DNA of 64,000 nt from CAVVGB01 sp963747715 (GCA_963747715.1 CAVVGB010000001.1:124001-188000); one strand, 5' to 3'; positions 1 through 8,980 are shown, numbered from the stretch's first letter. Made by a program: numbers and translations. Notes: generated from the letters alone by a model not told the origin.

Positions 1-1138
1 ATCTCTCTGCGCTCTCGAGCACCTTTCCGGTCAGCGCGCGCCGCCGCTTCTCCTCATCGGGGGCCGACAGCGAGACGAACCCGGCCATCCGGCTGCGCAG
101 CGTCGTCTTGCGCCGCTTGAAGACGGCGAGGAACGCCCCCATGACCAGACAGGCGGCCAGGAGGCTTGCGACCACCATGGTCACCGGTGATTCCCACACC
201 GTGTCGTTCAAGGAGCGGTGGTACGGCGCCGAGGGCTCCGTCGGCAGGGACGGCGTCAGGTAGGTGCTGGTCGCCGGAACCTCGCTGCCCTCAACGAGCA
301 CCTGGACCTCGACATCGACACCAGGGCCCTCGAGCGAGCGGTACCGGATCAAATGCTCATTGGCGAGCTGCGCTCCCAACCGGTTGTAGATCGCGACCAG
401 CTCGTCTCCCGAACCGGCCTCGGCGTACGCTCCCCCACCCTCTTCCGCGATCGTTCTCATCGCGGAGGGCCTGAACACGCGCGAGCGCAGTCCAACCGTG
501 AACACGCGCGCGTGGGCCTCGTCGGCCGCCGCCACCGCCTGCGACAGCGTGGTTTCACTGCCCCAATCGACCCCGTCGGTGAGGACGACGATCGAGCCGG
601 CGGTCATCTCTGCCCCTCGCAGGAGCTCGGCTGCCTTGGCGATGCCGTCGTAGAGGCGGGTGCCTCGTCTTAGCGGCGGCGGTTGGTCGAGCGCCGCAGC
701 GATGGCGGCGACATCAGCCGTGAAGGGCAGCACGACTGGCGTCTCATCGTTGAACGTCACGACGGCGAGCTGTTGTTGGGAGTTCCGCTGAGCGGCGAAC
801 ATACGCGCGGCCTCCAGAGCCCTCTCGATCGCGCCACCCACCGCCATGCTGCGACTCGCATCGATGACGAGCACGACGCCGAACTCGTCCGCGCCGGCCG
901 CGCTCGCAGGAACGACCGTGAGGTCCGAAACCGGCTTCCCGTTCTCGAGCACTTGCACCGTGCTCGGATCGAGGCGGGTGGCCTCGGGGAGCGACAGGAC
1001 GAACGCTCTTTCCGGGAAGCGTGGGCTCCCGACCTCCGTGAGCGTGCTTTCCGATCCTTGGGCGCCGGCCGTCGCGGCGAGGACGAGCGCCGCGAGCATC
1101 GCGAGCAGGCCGGCAATCCACGTGAGGATCCGTCTCAA
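1..1138 (-). CDS. VWA-domain membrane protein of the Tad locus (TadB-type N-terminus), partial
   Basis: The frame runs off the left edge; about 379 residues are visible. It starts at a TTG (1138) that overlaps the TGA of cpaF, with AAGGA 6 nt upstream. This start keeps an N-terminal hydrophobic signal or anchor (residues about 3-25, ending in ATAGAQG); the next ATG would cut it away. A von Willebrand factor A domain follows, with the metal-binding motif DASRS at 93-97 and a later VVLTDG. After that come one membrane segment (about 330-350) and a basic stretch, RRKTTLRSRMAG, like the region before the T2SF domain of TadB proteins. Actinobacterial Tad loci often encode VWA-T2SF fusions at this position, so I expect a T2SF domain beyond the edge. 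The likely role is the inner-membrane platform of the Flp pilus. The missing C-terminus is inferred, not seen. Confidence 0.85.
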   Translation of the reverse strand, partial: MRRILTWIAGLLAMLAALVLAATAGAQGSESTLTEVGSPRFPERAFVLSLPEATRLDPSTVQVLENGKPVSDLTVVPASAAGADEFGVVLVIDASRSMAVGGAIERALEAARMFAAQRNSQQQLAVVTFNDETPVVLPFTADVAAIAAALDQPPPLRRGTRLYDGIAKAAELLRGAEMTAGSIVVLTDGVDWGSETTLSQAVAAADEAHARVFTVGLRSRVFRPSAMRTIAEEGGGAYAEAGSGDELVAIYNRLGAQLANEHLIRYRSLEGPGVDVEVQVLVEGSEVPATSTYLTPSLPTEPSAPYHRSLNDTVWESPVTMVVASLLAACLVMGAFLAVFKRRKTTLRSRMAGFVSLSAPDEEKRRRALTGKVLESAER

Positions 1139-2475
1139 AGGAGATCCTTTTGCTGGCTCTGCGGCTTGCTGAAGAGGCTGACCGGCAGCGAGACACCTCG
1201 CTTCTCGAACTTGTGCAAGAACGTGGGCCGAAGACCCGTCGAGCGCAGGCTTCCCACCACGGTCCGATCGGGAGTGACCCGGTCGACCTTGAAGTCGTAG
1301 ATCTCCTGGAGGGTGATCACTTCGGACTCCATTCGCTGGACCTCGGTGATCGCAGTGACGCGGCGACTCCCGTCTTCGAGCCGCTCCAGGTGAACGATGA
1401 GGTCGAGTGCGGAAGCGACCTGCTGTCGAATCGCGCGTACCGGGAGGTCGAAGCCCGCCATCAGAACCATCGTCTCGATGCGAGCGAGCGCATCGCGGCA
1501 CGAGTTGGCGTGCACCGTGCAAAGCGAGCCGTCGTGGCCCGTGTTCATCGCCTGGAGCATGTCGAGCGCCTCAGCGCCGCGAACCTCGCCCACGATGATG
1601 CGGTCGGGGCGCATGCGCAGAGAGTTGCGAACGAGCTCGCGAATCGCGATCTCACCTTCGCCTTCGATGTTCTTCGGGCGGGCCTCGAGCCGGAGTACGT
1701 GCTGCTGGTTGAGGCGCAGCTCCGCCGCGTCTTCAATCGTGATGATGCGGTCAGAATCGGGAATTGCGGTCGAGAGCGCGTTCAGAAGCGTCGTCTTGCC
1801 CGACCCCGTGCCTCCCGAAATGAGGACGTTCAGCTCGGCGAGGATGCAGCGCTGAAGGAATTCGACCGTCTCGGTCGTGAGCGTGCCCAGCCGGATCATG
1901 TCGGGCAGGTGCAGCCGCTTCTTGCTGAACTTGCGGATCGTCACGAGCGGGCCGGTCAGTGAGAGTGGCGGGATGACGGCGTTGACGCGGCTTCCGTCCG
2001 GCAGGCGGGCGTCCACGAGTGGCGATGACTCGTCGATGCGACGGCCGACCTGCGCGACGATCTTGTTGATGATTCGGCGCAGATGCGAGTCGTCCGTGAA
2101 GCGCACGGTCGTCTCGAACAAGCGCCCTTGACGCTCGACCCAGACATCGTAGGGGCCGTTGACCATGATCTCCGTGACGCTGTCGTCGGCGAGCAGGCGC
2201 TCAAGGGGCCCGTGCCCGAGGATGTCGTCCGCGATTTCCGCGACGAGTCTCTCGCGGTCGTCACGCGCGATGCCCGCTTCCCGCGACAGGTGGTCCGTCA
2301 GGTCCTTGAGCACCTGCTCCCGCAGGCCGACCGGATCCATGTGGACGTTGAAGAGCTGCGGCCCAAGCTCGCCGATCACCGCCATGTGGACGCGGTTCTT
2401 GACCTCGGAGAAGGGATCCCGCCCCGTCGTGGGCGCGGCCGGCCGAAGTGTCGTGAGGCGTTCGTGGAGCTCCAT
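1135..2475 (-). CDS. cpaF: CpaF/TadA-type pilus assembly ATPase
   Basis: This is the secretion ATPase that powers Flp/Tad pilus assembly (T2SE/VirB11 family, cytoplasmic hexamer). The 446 residues match the family size. Visible motifs are Walker A GGTGSGKT at 221-228, an Asp-box-like TIEDAAEL, and Walker B/His-box residues in IIVGEVRGAEALDMLQAMNTGHDG followed by TVHAN. The N-terminal 130 residues hold the usual linker with DILGHGPLE and ITEIMVNGP-like text (here VTEIMVNGPYD). The ATG overlaps the stop of the upstream cpaE-like gene by one base, and its own stop overlaps the TTG of the VWA gene, so the three genes are translationally coupled. Confidence 0.96.
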   Translation of the reverse strand: MELHERLTTLRPAAPTTGRDPFSEVKNRVHMAVIGELGPQLFNVHMDPVGLREQVLKDLTDHLSREAGIARDDRERLVAEIADDILGHGPLERLLADDSVTEIMVNGPYDVWVERQGRLFETTVRFTDDSHLRRIINKIVAQVGRRIDESSPLVDARLPDGSRVNAVIPPLSLTGPLVTIRKFSKKRLHLPDMIRLGTLTTETVEFLQRCILAELNVLISGGTGSGKTTLLNALSTAIPDSDRIITIEDAAELRLNQQHVLRLEARPKNIEGEGEIAIRELVRNSLRMRPDRIIVGEVRGAEALDMLQAMNTGHDGSLCTVHANSCRDALARIETMVLMAGFDLPVRAIRQQVASALDLIVHLERLEDGSRRVTAITEVQRMESEVITLQEIYDFKVDRVTPDRTVVGSLRSTGLRPTFLHKFEKRGVSLPVSLFSKPQSQQKDLL

Positions 2476-3677
2476 CAGTGCTTCCTCGCCCGCAGAAGCC
2501 TCGTACGCCCGTTCTTCTTGCCGTTGACTTTTCCATTCACCGTGCCGTTCGAGCCGGTGTGGAGAAAGCCGTCGGCGAGCGCACGAAAGGCCTTGGCCGC
2601 TTCCGACCGGTTCTTCAGGAGCACGATCGGGACGCCTTCGTTGACTGCTCGCGGGATGTCGCGGTCGCTCGGGACGAGGAAGTCCGGCTTCCTTCCCATC
2701 ACGGTCCGCACGTCGTCGGGGTTGATGCCGACACGGCTGTCCGCGCGATTGAGCACGAGCGTGATCCGGTCCTCGTCGTAGCCCATCAGATCGAGCGTCT
2801 CGAGACCGAGCTTCGTGTTCTTGAGGGAAAGTGCGTCGAGGACGCCCACCATGCAGATGTGCGACGAGCTGTCCGTGGCTGCGATGACCTCGGGCGTGAA
2901 GCCGGGCGGCGTGTCGACGATGACGTAGTCGTGCGACACCCGCAGCACCGCGTACACCTCGCGAAGGAACTCGGTCGTGATCGCTCCAGCGTGGTCCGGT
3001 CGGGTGGGCGCCATCAATACCCGCGCTCCCGACTCATGATTCGCCAGGTACCCGTCGAGCTTGTCGGCGTCGAGCGAGCCACCGGACTTCGCCAGCTCGT
3101 AGATCGTCTTCTCGGGACTCAGGCCCAGTGCGAGACCTACGTCGCCGAATTGGAGGTCGAGATCGACGACCGCAACCTTGTGGCCGGCGTTGGCGAGGCT
3201 CACAGCCAGGTTGGCAGCAACGAGGGTCTTGCCGGCGCCGCCCTTGGGGCCGAGGATGCAGATCATCGGCGAGAGCGCCGCCCCGGTCGCCACGGCGGCG
3301 CCCTGCTTGCGGGCCACCGCCTTTTCGAAGACGAAGCGAACCTCCTCAGGAGAGTTGGGCAGGATCACGATGTCGTCGGCGCCCGACTCGAAGACCCGGC
3401 GAACGAAGCCGTCGGGCGCGTCTTGACCGAGGACGACGACGGGCCGCTCGGGCCGCTGCTTCACGGCGCCGTCGATCAGGAACAGCGCACGGTCCGAGTA
3501 GCCTTTGCAGGCGACGACGAGGAGATCCGTCGGGGTTTCCTGCAGAGCGTTCCAGCTGTCCTCGAGGCCGTCCACAATGCCCACGAAGTGGATGTCGGAC
3601 TCGGCGGGCAGGGCTGCCTGGAAAAGCTCGCGGTCCACTCCCTCGTCGAGCGCGATCAGCGTTCTGATCTGGCTCAT
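2475..3677 (-). CDS. cpaE: CpaE/TadZ-like ATPase with N-terminal receiver-like domain
   Basis: A MinD/ParA-type ATPase that, in Tad systems, positions or nucleates the pilus machine at the membrane. Residues 1-125 look like an atypical response-regulator fold. A deviant Walker A, KGGAGKT, lies at 145-151, followed by VVDLDLQFGD (switch) and VIVDTPPGF (Walker B). The 400-residue length is normal. The C-terminal about 20 residues are Lys/Asn/Arg rich (NGKVNGKKNGRTR), a likely membrane- or partner-binding tail. The gene sits between cpaB (ATGA overlap) and cpaF (1-nt overlap). Confidence 0.92.
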   Translation of the reverse strand: MSQIRTLIALDEGVDRELFQAALPAESDIHFVGIVDGLEDSWNALQETPTDLLVVACKGYSDRALFLIDGAVKQRPERPVVVLGQDAPDGFVRRVFESGADDIVILPNSPEEVRFVFEKAVARKQGAAVATGAALSPMICILGPKGGAGKTLVAANLAVSLANAGHKVAVVDLDLQFGDVGLALGLSPEKTIYELAKSGGSLDADKLDGYLANHESGARVLMAPTRPDHAGAITTEFLREVYAVLRVSHDYVIVDTPPGFTPEVIAATDSSSHICMVGVLDALSLKNTKLGLETLDLMGYDEDRITLVLNRADSRVGINPDDVRTVMGRKPDFLVPSDRDIPRAVNEGVPIVLLKNRSEAAKAFRALADGFLHTGSNGTVNGKVNGKKNGRTRLLRARKH

Positions 3678-4474
3678 GGCTTCCCTCCGAAGGACTCCAC
3701 GGCCGTGACGGGCTTGACTCCCAGCAAGAGCGTCTCGAGCGTCACGACAGAGGTGTCAGGCGTACTCGCTCCACTCAGTGGCCGGAGCGAGAACCAGACC
3801 TTCCCGTTGTCCGACGCGAACGCGAGTTGCGTCGCCTGCTCCGCGCTGAGACGGAGGACGACGTTGGCCGCGGTCGAGCCGCCTCCCAGCCCGCCGCCGC
3901 CGTCGGCCGGCACGTCGAGCACGAGGATGTTCTCCATGAGGAGCTTCATGACCGGGCGGGCTGCGCCTCCGTTTTGAACGGGTGTGCCCCTGCGGTCCAC
4001 CCGCACGACGTTGAAGCCGCCGAGGATGTCGACGCGGTCGCCGGCCCGAACGTGCCCGATGAGTCCGTGCGCCTCGTCGAGCGGAATCGAGACGGCACGC
4101 TCGTCCGCCGTGATCTTCGTAGCGATGGCGTCCGTCGTCGTCGAGGAAAAGTCGCCGGTCGTGAGCTGCTGGCCGGGATAGATGTCCTCGACCGCAACCC
4201 GTCCGTGAAGGGTCGCCGGGTCGGTGAGCGCGCCGTCCTTCACCTGGCTCTGCGGCGCGGTCGTCGGCTGGAACAGCTCTTGGGTGCCGACGAGGTCGCC
4301 CGACATCCCCTTCGGAATCAGGCTCTTGGCGATCAGGACTCCGACCGGTTCGCTCGAATCGTCGACGCTGCTCCTGTACTGGTTCATGAAGAGCAGGAAG
4401 ACGAGGAACGCCATCAGGGCGGCGGCGCCGGCGACTGCGGCGGTGCCTCCCCTCGTTGCAAGTAGCTTCTGCAT
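3674..4474 (-). CDS. cpaB: CpaB-like Flp pilus assembly protein (SAF domain)
   Basis: An inner-membrane-anchored periplasmic/extracytoplasmic component of the Tad pilus. One membrane segment lies at about 11-31 (VAGAAALMAFLVFLLFMN). A SAF-type domain follows, with VGVLIAKSLIPKGMSG and VAVEDIYPGQQLTTGDF, then the RCP-like VSIPLDEAHGLIGHVRAGDRVDI. The 266 residues are typical. The ATG has a strong AGGAGG ribosome site 6 nt upstream, better than other genes of this operon. The gene follows the TadG-like gene by 11 nt and overlaps cpaE by 4 nt. Confidence 0.92.
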   Translation of the reverse strand: MQKLLATRGGTAAVAGAAALMAFLVFLLFMNQYRSSVDDSSEPVGVLIAKSLIPKGMSGDLVGTQELFQPTTAPQSQVKDGALTDPATLHGRVAVEDIYPGQQLTTGDFSSTTTDAIATKITADERAVSIPLDEAHGLIGHVRAGDRVDILGGFNVVRVDRRGTPVQNGGAARPVMKLLMENILVLDVPADGGGGLGGGSTAANVVLRLSAEQATQLAFASDNGKVWFSLRPLSGASTPDTSVVTLETLLLGVKPVTAVESFGGKP

Positions 4475-4485
4475 GACTTCCTCCT

Positions 4486-6498
4486 TTAGTGAGTGAGCAC
4501 CGCGACGCAGCTACCAAAGCTCGTGAAGTCGCAGAGCTCACCGCTTCCGCCGCCGTTGTTGAGCACTTGGACGTACTTGATGAAATGGCCGACGATGTAA
4601 CCCGAGTCGTTGCCCGGAACCGGGTCGTCGCCGTTTCCCTGGCACGGGTTTGCGAAGCCGCCGCCCTGCGCGGTCCAGCCCGTGACGTAGAAGGTCGCGA
4701 AGTTCGTAACCGGAACGGTCGTGCTCCCACTGCCGTCGAAGGAGCCGAAAGGAGTGAGGAAGACTTGGACGATGCGCGGGTCGCCCTCAGGCAGGCCCGG
4801 GTCGTCGAACATGCTCCAGTTGTTGTGGCCGAGCTCGCCGAGCGGTGGGCAGATGGACGGCTTCTCGCTTCCGAGGACGCGCTGATTGAGGCCGGCCGGC
4901 ACCTGATTGACCGCGCCACCCGTCTGAACACCGACGCACGGCCAGGGCTGCGGTGAGCTGTGCAGCGCCGACACGCTGTCCGGGCAGGGCGTCCCGGTGT
5001 TCTTCGTGTACTGCGGGCGGCAGCCGATAGCGAGCTCGGTCTTGAGGTTCGGCGACAGGGGGTCGCAGTCGAGCGACTGGTTCTGGCTCCCCCCCATGAC
5101 GCGGAGCGCCACGATGGGATCGCTTTCGCTCTGCGCGTTCTGCATGTTCGCGACGATTCCGACCTTGACCACCAGGTCGTGCGTCGTTCCTTGCTCGAAG
5201 GAATTCGCCCAGAAGGAGCCGCTCTCCCAGATCTGGGCGAGCTTGATCGGGCCGGAGCGCGCTTCTGTTGCCGAGAAGGCGCGCTGCACGATCCCGAACG
5301 TTCCGTCGCACTTGTTGCCGCCGGTCGTCTTGCAGGTCTCTCCGCCGACCGTTCCGATCGTCTCTTCCCAGTCGAGCGTGACCGAGACCGGGCCGGCGCC
5401 GGCGCCGACGGTGAAGAAGTTCCCGCCCGTCGATTCCCACTGGCCCGTCGCCGAGTTGTACGTCAGAGGATGGGTTGTGCCTCCGACGGTGGCTTCGAGC
5501 TTGGCGCCGACGACCGCGGGATCGCCGCCGAAGTCGACGACGGCGCGGACACCGACGGTGCAGGCCGCACCGCTGGAGAAGTAGGGGTCGGTGCACGTTC
5601 CGGGAAAGAGCGTGACGCTGCGCGCGAGCGGCGGGTTGGGCTGAGCCCCGCTCCCTGCGTTCGACCACCCCCGGGCGTGGACGATCCCGTTGGGCGATTC
5701 GAGGTCGTAGCACTGCACCAGCGGGTCCAGACAATTCGTCGAAGTCGTCCCGCTGAAGGCGACCCGCACGCCGATGTGCGCTCCATTGATCGGCACGGAG
5801 ACGGGGCTCGTGCTGTTGTCCCAGACGGACAATCCACCGACGGGGGCACCGTTGGTGAGCGGCGTCGAGGCCAGCACCTCCCCAGTGGTTTCGTTGACGA
5901 ACCATGCTCGAGCCGACTCGGGATTCACGTCCGGAACACCCACCGGCAACGCTCCGCCGGCCGTGTGCAACGCTTGGATCTCGACCCGTGCGTGTGCGTT
6001 GATCGCAGGCACGAACTTGGCGCCGAGACCGAAGAAGAACGGCAGATTCGACTCCGTGATCTTGACGTCGACCATCTTGGCCGCGCACGGCGGCCCTCCG
6101 TCGCTGTAGTCGACCCCCCCGTTGTTCCAGAAATCGGTCGAGTTGATCAGGACGTGAACGTTCGCGTCCTGCGTGTGCGGAACCTGCTGGTTGTAGCGCG
6201 CCAGCTGCGTAGGATCGCCGGAGTATTTGCGCGCCTCACCCTCGACGTCGACATCGGCGCAAGGCAGATGGAAGCTGCCCCCACCGGCGAGCGCGCCGGC
6301 ATCGGCCTGCAGCTGGAGATGGCGCTTGTGCTCGAACCAGTTGCCGACGTCGACGACGAAGCTGACGAAGAGGATGAGCACGGGCAGGATGAGCGCGACG
6401 AGGACGAGGACACCCCCCTGCTCCTCCTTCACGGCGACGACGACGCCCGTAGTGGTCCCGCGCGTGCCCCGGATATGCCAGCGGAGCCTCACGAGCAC
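4486..6498 (-). CDS. TadG-like pilus assembly protein (Tad domain)
   Basis: A 670-residue protein with one N-terminal membrane helix in the Tad-domain context (GVLVLVALILPVLILFVSFV, then DVGNWFEHKRHLQLQADAGA). This Asp/Ala-rich pattern is diagnostic of the TadG N-terminus. The remaining about 600 residues are Gly/Thr/Ser/Asn rich and extracytoplasmic, with many Cys. No VWA MIDAS is seen here; the VWA function may be carried by the separate protein at 1-1138. The GTG at 6498 overlaps tadE by 10 nt; a second GTG at 6492 gives a GTGA overlap and is equally likely. Confidence 0.88.
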   Translation of the reverse strand: MLVRLRWHIRGTRGTTTGVVVAVKEEQGGVLVLVALILPVLILFVSFVVDVGNWFEHKRHLQLQADAGALAGGGSFHLPCADVDVEGEARKYSGDPTQLARYNQQVPHTQDANVHVLINSTDFWNNGGVDYSDGGPPCAAKMVDVKITESNLPFFFGLGAKFVPAINAHARVEIQALHTAGGALPVGVPDVNPESARAWFVNETTGEVLASTPLTNGAPVGGLSVWDNSTSPVSVPINGAHIGVRVAFSGTTSTNCLDPLVQCYDLESPNGIVHARGWSNAGSGAQPNPPLARSVTLFPGTCTDPYFSSGAACTVGVRAVVDFGGDPAVVGAKLEATVGGTTHPLTYNSATGQWESTGGNFFTVGAGAGPVSVTLDWEETIGTVGGETCKTTGGNKCDGTFGIVQRAFSATEARSGPIKLAQIWESGSFWANSFEQGTTHDLVVKVGIVANMQNAQSESDPIVALRVMGGSQNQSLDCDPLSPNLKTELAIGCRPQYTKNTGTPCPDSVSALHSSPQPWPCVGVQTGGAVNQVPAGLNQRVLGSEKPSICPPLGELGHNNWSMFDDPGLPEGDPRIVQVFLTPFGSFDGSGSTTVPVTNFATFYVTGWTAQGGGFANPCQGNGDDPVPGNDSGYIVGHFIKYVQVLNNGGGSGELCDFTSFGSCVAVLTH

Positions 6499-6971
6499 CC
6501 CGCTCCGTAGTTTGAGGGCGGCGCCTCCAGGCGCATGGTCGCCGAGCCGCTGATCGTCACGGACGTGGCCGAGATACGGTCGCCGATGAACGGAAGCCAG
6601 TGGTACGTCGCGCTCACCGTCACGCGCACGGGGTCACCGACGTTGGCGCTTCCGAGCGGAAACGAGATGCACACCTCGGCCTCGTCGCCGGCCGGAATGG
6701 ACGGCGTGCCCCCGTCGCGGAGCTCGACCGTGTTGGCCTGACCCTGGATGTACTGCTGCAAGGTCCCGGCGCCGGGATTGCGGTTAACCACTGCCCACCT
6801 CGCACCCTGATTGGCGAGGTGCGTTGTGTCGATCCAGTAGTTGTAGGCCTTTCCGAACTCGAGCATGCCGAGCAGAAGGACGAGGAGGAGCGGGAGGACG
6901 AGCGCGAACTCGACGAGCGCTGCCCCTCGCTCATCACGGCACGCCCGCACTACCTTGCTCCGAAGAACCAT
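6489..6971 (-). CDS. tadE: TadE-like pseudopilin
   Basis: A 160-residue TadE-family protein. The N-terminal leader RACRDERGAALVEFALVLPL carries the prepilin-like G/AxxxE signature followed by a long hydrophobic helix (about 18-40), so it should be cleaved by the prepilin peptidase encoded at 9362. The C-terminal domain is small and beta-rich with a terminal Cys. The ATG overlaps the stop of the upstream flp gene by one base (TGATG). Confidence 0.92.
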   Translation of the reverse strand: MVLRSKVVRACRDERGAALVEFALVLPLLLVLLLGMLEFGKAYNYWIDTTHLANQGARWAVVNRNPGAGTLQQYIQGQANTVELRDGGTPSIPAGDEAEVCISFPLGSANVGDPVRVTVSATYHWLPFIGDRISATSVTISGSATMRLEAPPSNYGAGCS

Positions 6972-7156
6972 CAGAGCCCGGCGGCGATCCCGCCTAGAAG
7001 GTCGGCGACGGCCTGAAGCATCGCCTGGACATCCCCGCCCATGAGCGTGAGCATCGCGAGCGATACGACCGTGATCAGCGCGAGGATGAGGGCGTACTCG
7101 ACCATCGCCTGCCCTTCTTCGCGTCGGTAAGCGATCTTGAAATTTTTTGGAGACAT
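6971..7156 (-). CDS. flp: Flp-family type IVb pilin (first of two)
   Basis: A short pilin of about 61 residues counted from the internal ATG at 7156. The longer reading from 7195 would add a 13-residue basic extension not expected in Flp leaders. The leader ends in YRREEG and is followed by QAMVEYALILALITVVSLA, the Flp signature with the Glu/Tyr pair; cleavage is expected after the Gly. It is a paralog of the pilin at 7276-7452, with the same EEGQAMVEYALILAL core but a different tail (GGDVQAMLQAVADLLGG). A large hairpin separates the two genes. Confidence 0.9.
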   Translation of the reverse strand: MSPKNFKIAYRREEGQAMVEYALILALITVVSLAMLTLMGGDVQAMLQAVADLLGGIAAGL

Positions 7157-7198
7157 ACGCTCGCTTTCACTACTGCTACGGGGTCGGAAAACCACGGG

Positions 7199-7259
7199 GC
7201 CCAGCCCGCCTCGCGGCGCCTGACCCGGAAGGAGGGCGCCGCGAGGACGAAGGCTGGGC
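7199..7259 (-). promoter_or_regulatory. Large hairpin between the two flp genes
   Basis: Two nested inverted repeats are visible: GCCCAGCC (7199-7206) pairs with GGCTGGGC (7252-7259), and CTCGCGGCGCC (7210-7220) pairs with GGCGCCGCGAG (7235-7245). There is no T-run on either side, so this is not a standard intrinsic terminator. In the pilin transcript it could act as an mRNA-stabilising or attenuating stem that sets different pilin levels; that role is inference. Confidence 0.7.
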
Positions 7260-7275
7260 GCTGCAGGCCCGTTGA

Positions 7276-7452
7276 CTACGGGAGCGGAACAGCTGCGAGT
7301 GCACCCTGGATCGCTTCGAAGATGGCGTTCACGTTCGTTCCAATCAGCGTGAGCGCTGCGATCGAGACGACGGAGACGAGGGCGAGGATCAGCGCGTACT
7401 CGACCATCGCCTGCCCTTCCTCACGCCGAAAGCGTGCGAAAAACTTCTGCAT
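7276..7452 (-). CDS. flp: Flp-family type IVb pilin (second, promoter-proximal)
   Basis: A 58-residue pilin. The start is the ATG at 7452 because a near-perfect GGGAGGTG ribosome site precedes it; the upstream in-frame ATG at 7488 lacks one. Leader MQKFFARFRREEG is followed by QAMVEYALILALVSVVSIA; cleavage is expected after Gly13. It is the first gene of the Tad operon and, with the strongest ribosome site, probably the major pilin. Confidence 0.93.
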   Translation of the reverse strand: MQKFFARFRREEGQAMVEYALILALVSVVSIAALTLIGTNVNAIFEAIQGALAAVPLP

Positions 7453-7821
7453 TCGGTTCACCTCCCTTCGCCTCTCCCGAGCGCCCACAGAAGGGGCGCC
7501 GTAAGACCCGACGACGACGAAGAACGCCGAGCTGAGTCAGCCGCATTTGCGCGTTCTCGCTTTCACGATCGCAACTATCAGCGACGACGAGGCACTTGAA
7601 CATCCATCGTCGGAACAGAAGATGCGCGTGGTTTCGCGTCGCCCCGGCCACCCTTCGGCTGCTGACGGAAGTTCAGGTAGCAGTCCGAACGATGGGCTCC
7701 CGTTCGCTTATCCGAGCGGCTTTCTGAAGAGGCGATTCCGGTTGCCTGGGGAGTAGACGGCGTTCGGCGCTCCCCGTAGCGTGCCCGGGATCCCATTTGC
7801 CGTCGTCGTCATCTCATCGTC
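7453..7821. other. Divergent intergenic region upstream of the Tad operon
   Basis: No gene is visible in these 369 bases between the pilin operon (minus) and the M15-like gene (plus), so promoters for both should lie here. Several inverted repeats are present: TTCGG-CTGCT (from 7654) with AGCAG-t-CCGAA (to 7689), a 10-bp stem with one bulge; GAACG/CGTTC near 7687-7705; and GGGGAG/CTCCCC around 7748-7780. This looks like a structured leader of the pilin transcript, but I could not match it to a known riboswitch consensus. Confidence 0.5.
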
Positions 7822-8980
7822 ATGACTAGGACCTCGTCGAGAAGGCGTATACACGTGTTCTTCGTCGCGCTCGCGATGACGCTGCTTCTCTTCGGCGGTG
7901 CGGCGCTCGCCGCAGGCGCTACCGAGCTGAACAGGCGACGAAGCGCACGCGCGACTCCACCAGCAGCGAGTCGACCGAGACGGCTACGACTCCCGAACCG
8001 GCGCCCGTGCCGCAGCCGGAGGACGTCCCACCACCACCACCGCCGCCCCCGCCGCCCCCGGCGGAGGAGCCTGCCCCCGGTCCCGCTCCACCGCCCGACG
8101 AGGTGCCCTTGCCGCCCATCCCGGAGCCGGGCGGCCACCCGGTCGTGATCGTTCCCCCCGCCTGGCTCGACAAGCCCGAGACGGCGATCCTCGACCCAGA
8201 GGCACACAGGAGCGCCGGCGCCGTCGTGTGGGTCTACCGCGTCTTGCCTGATCCCGACGCCGCCCGCGAAGCGCCTCGCCCCTGCGTACGCCCGCACGCT
8301 CAGGTCGGTGGCCCGTAGCGAGCACGTCCACTGGAGTCTCTTGCTCGGGGCGCTGCGCGCGAACGGTCACGAGGGGCGCGTGCCCGCCACGAAACGCCAG
8401 ATGGCGTCCCTCGCGCACCGCCTTCGAAAGTCCGGTGTCCGCCGAGACGCCTCAGACGGGCCTCACCGCCTTTGGTGGGACCGTGTTCGCGCAGCGGGCG
8501 ATGGCCCTCGCCCACTACAACCGCGCGGTCGGCTTGAGCGCGCTCGTGCGCGGCCTCGGAGCAGCGAAGGTCGACTTCCAGCGCAGGATCCTGGCGAGCC
8601 GGCGAATCGAGCTGTACCCGCTCGGACGCGTCGACGTCGCTTCCGGACGAATCGACGTCCGTGTTCTGGTCCTGATGCTCTACCTCGCCGAAACGTATGG
8701 CGAGGTGACGGCGTCGAGCCTCCAGTCGGGCCATCGGCTGTTCGCTCGGCCCGGAGTCGTCTCCGCGCACGTGCACGGGCTGGCCGTCGACGTCACGGCG
8801 CTCGGCAACGTCTCGATCGCGGGGAACCAGCGCCCCGGCGGGCTTACCGAGCATGCGGTACGCGCCATCCTTCTCCTGCCTGCCGAGCTGCAGCCACGGC
8901 AGGTCATCTCGCTGCTCGGGCTCGGCGGCGCCTCCTTCCCGCAGGCGGATCACGCGGACCACATCCATGTGGGCTTCTAG
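7822..8980 (+). pseudogene. Secreted proline-rich protein with M15-like (DD-peptidase fold) C-terminus, frame interrupted
   Basis: One gene is spread over three frames. It begins with a signal peptide (MTRTSSRRRIHVFFVALAM, then a hydrophobic core ending ALAAGA). It shifts frame near 7920 into a Thr/Ser/Pro-rich linker with a run of 11 prolines, shifts again near 8250-8275 and again near 8440-8465, and ends in a domain with SAHVHGLAVD and DHADHIHVGF. These match the SxHxxGxAxD and HxH zinc-ligand patterns of the M15/VanY-like peptidase fold. Restored length would be about 385 residues. Three shifts in about 550 bases suggest sequencing error or decay; each segment keeps strong coding character, which favours error. 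The 3' end overlaps the DUF192 gene by 14 nt. Possible role: trimming peptidoglycan for pilus passage (inference). Confidence 0.6.

Noticed and set aside
2478..3977. Long plus-strand frame opposite cpaE and cpaB
   Set aside because: Antisense shadow caused by high GC; no domain, and the minus strand has well-conserved Tad genes.
7490..7820. Possible c-di-GMP or c-di-AMP riboswitch before the pilin genes
   Set aside because: Hairpins are present, but the conserved cores of the known classes (for example the GEMM GGACGCAAAGCC block or the ydaO GGGUGAAUC block) are absent, so I list only a structured region.
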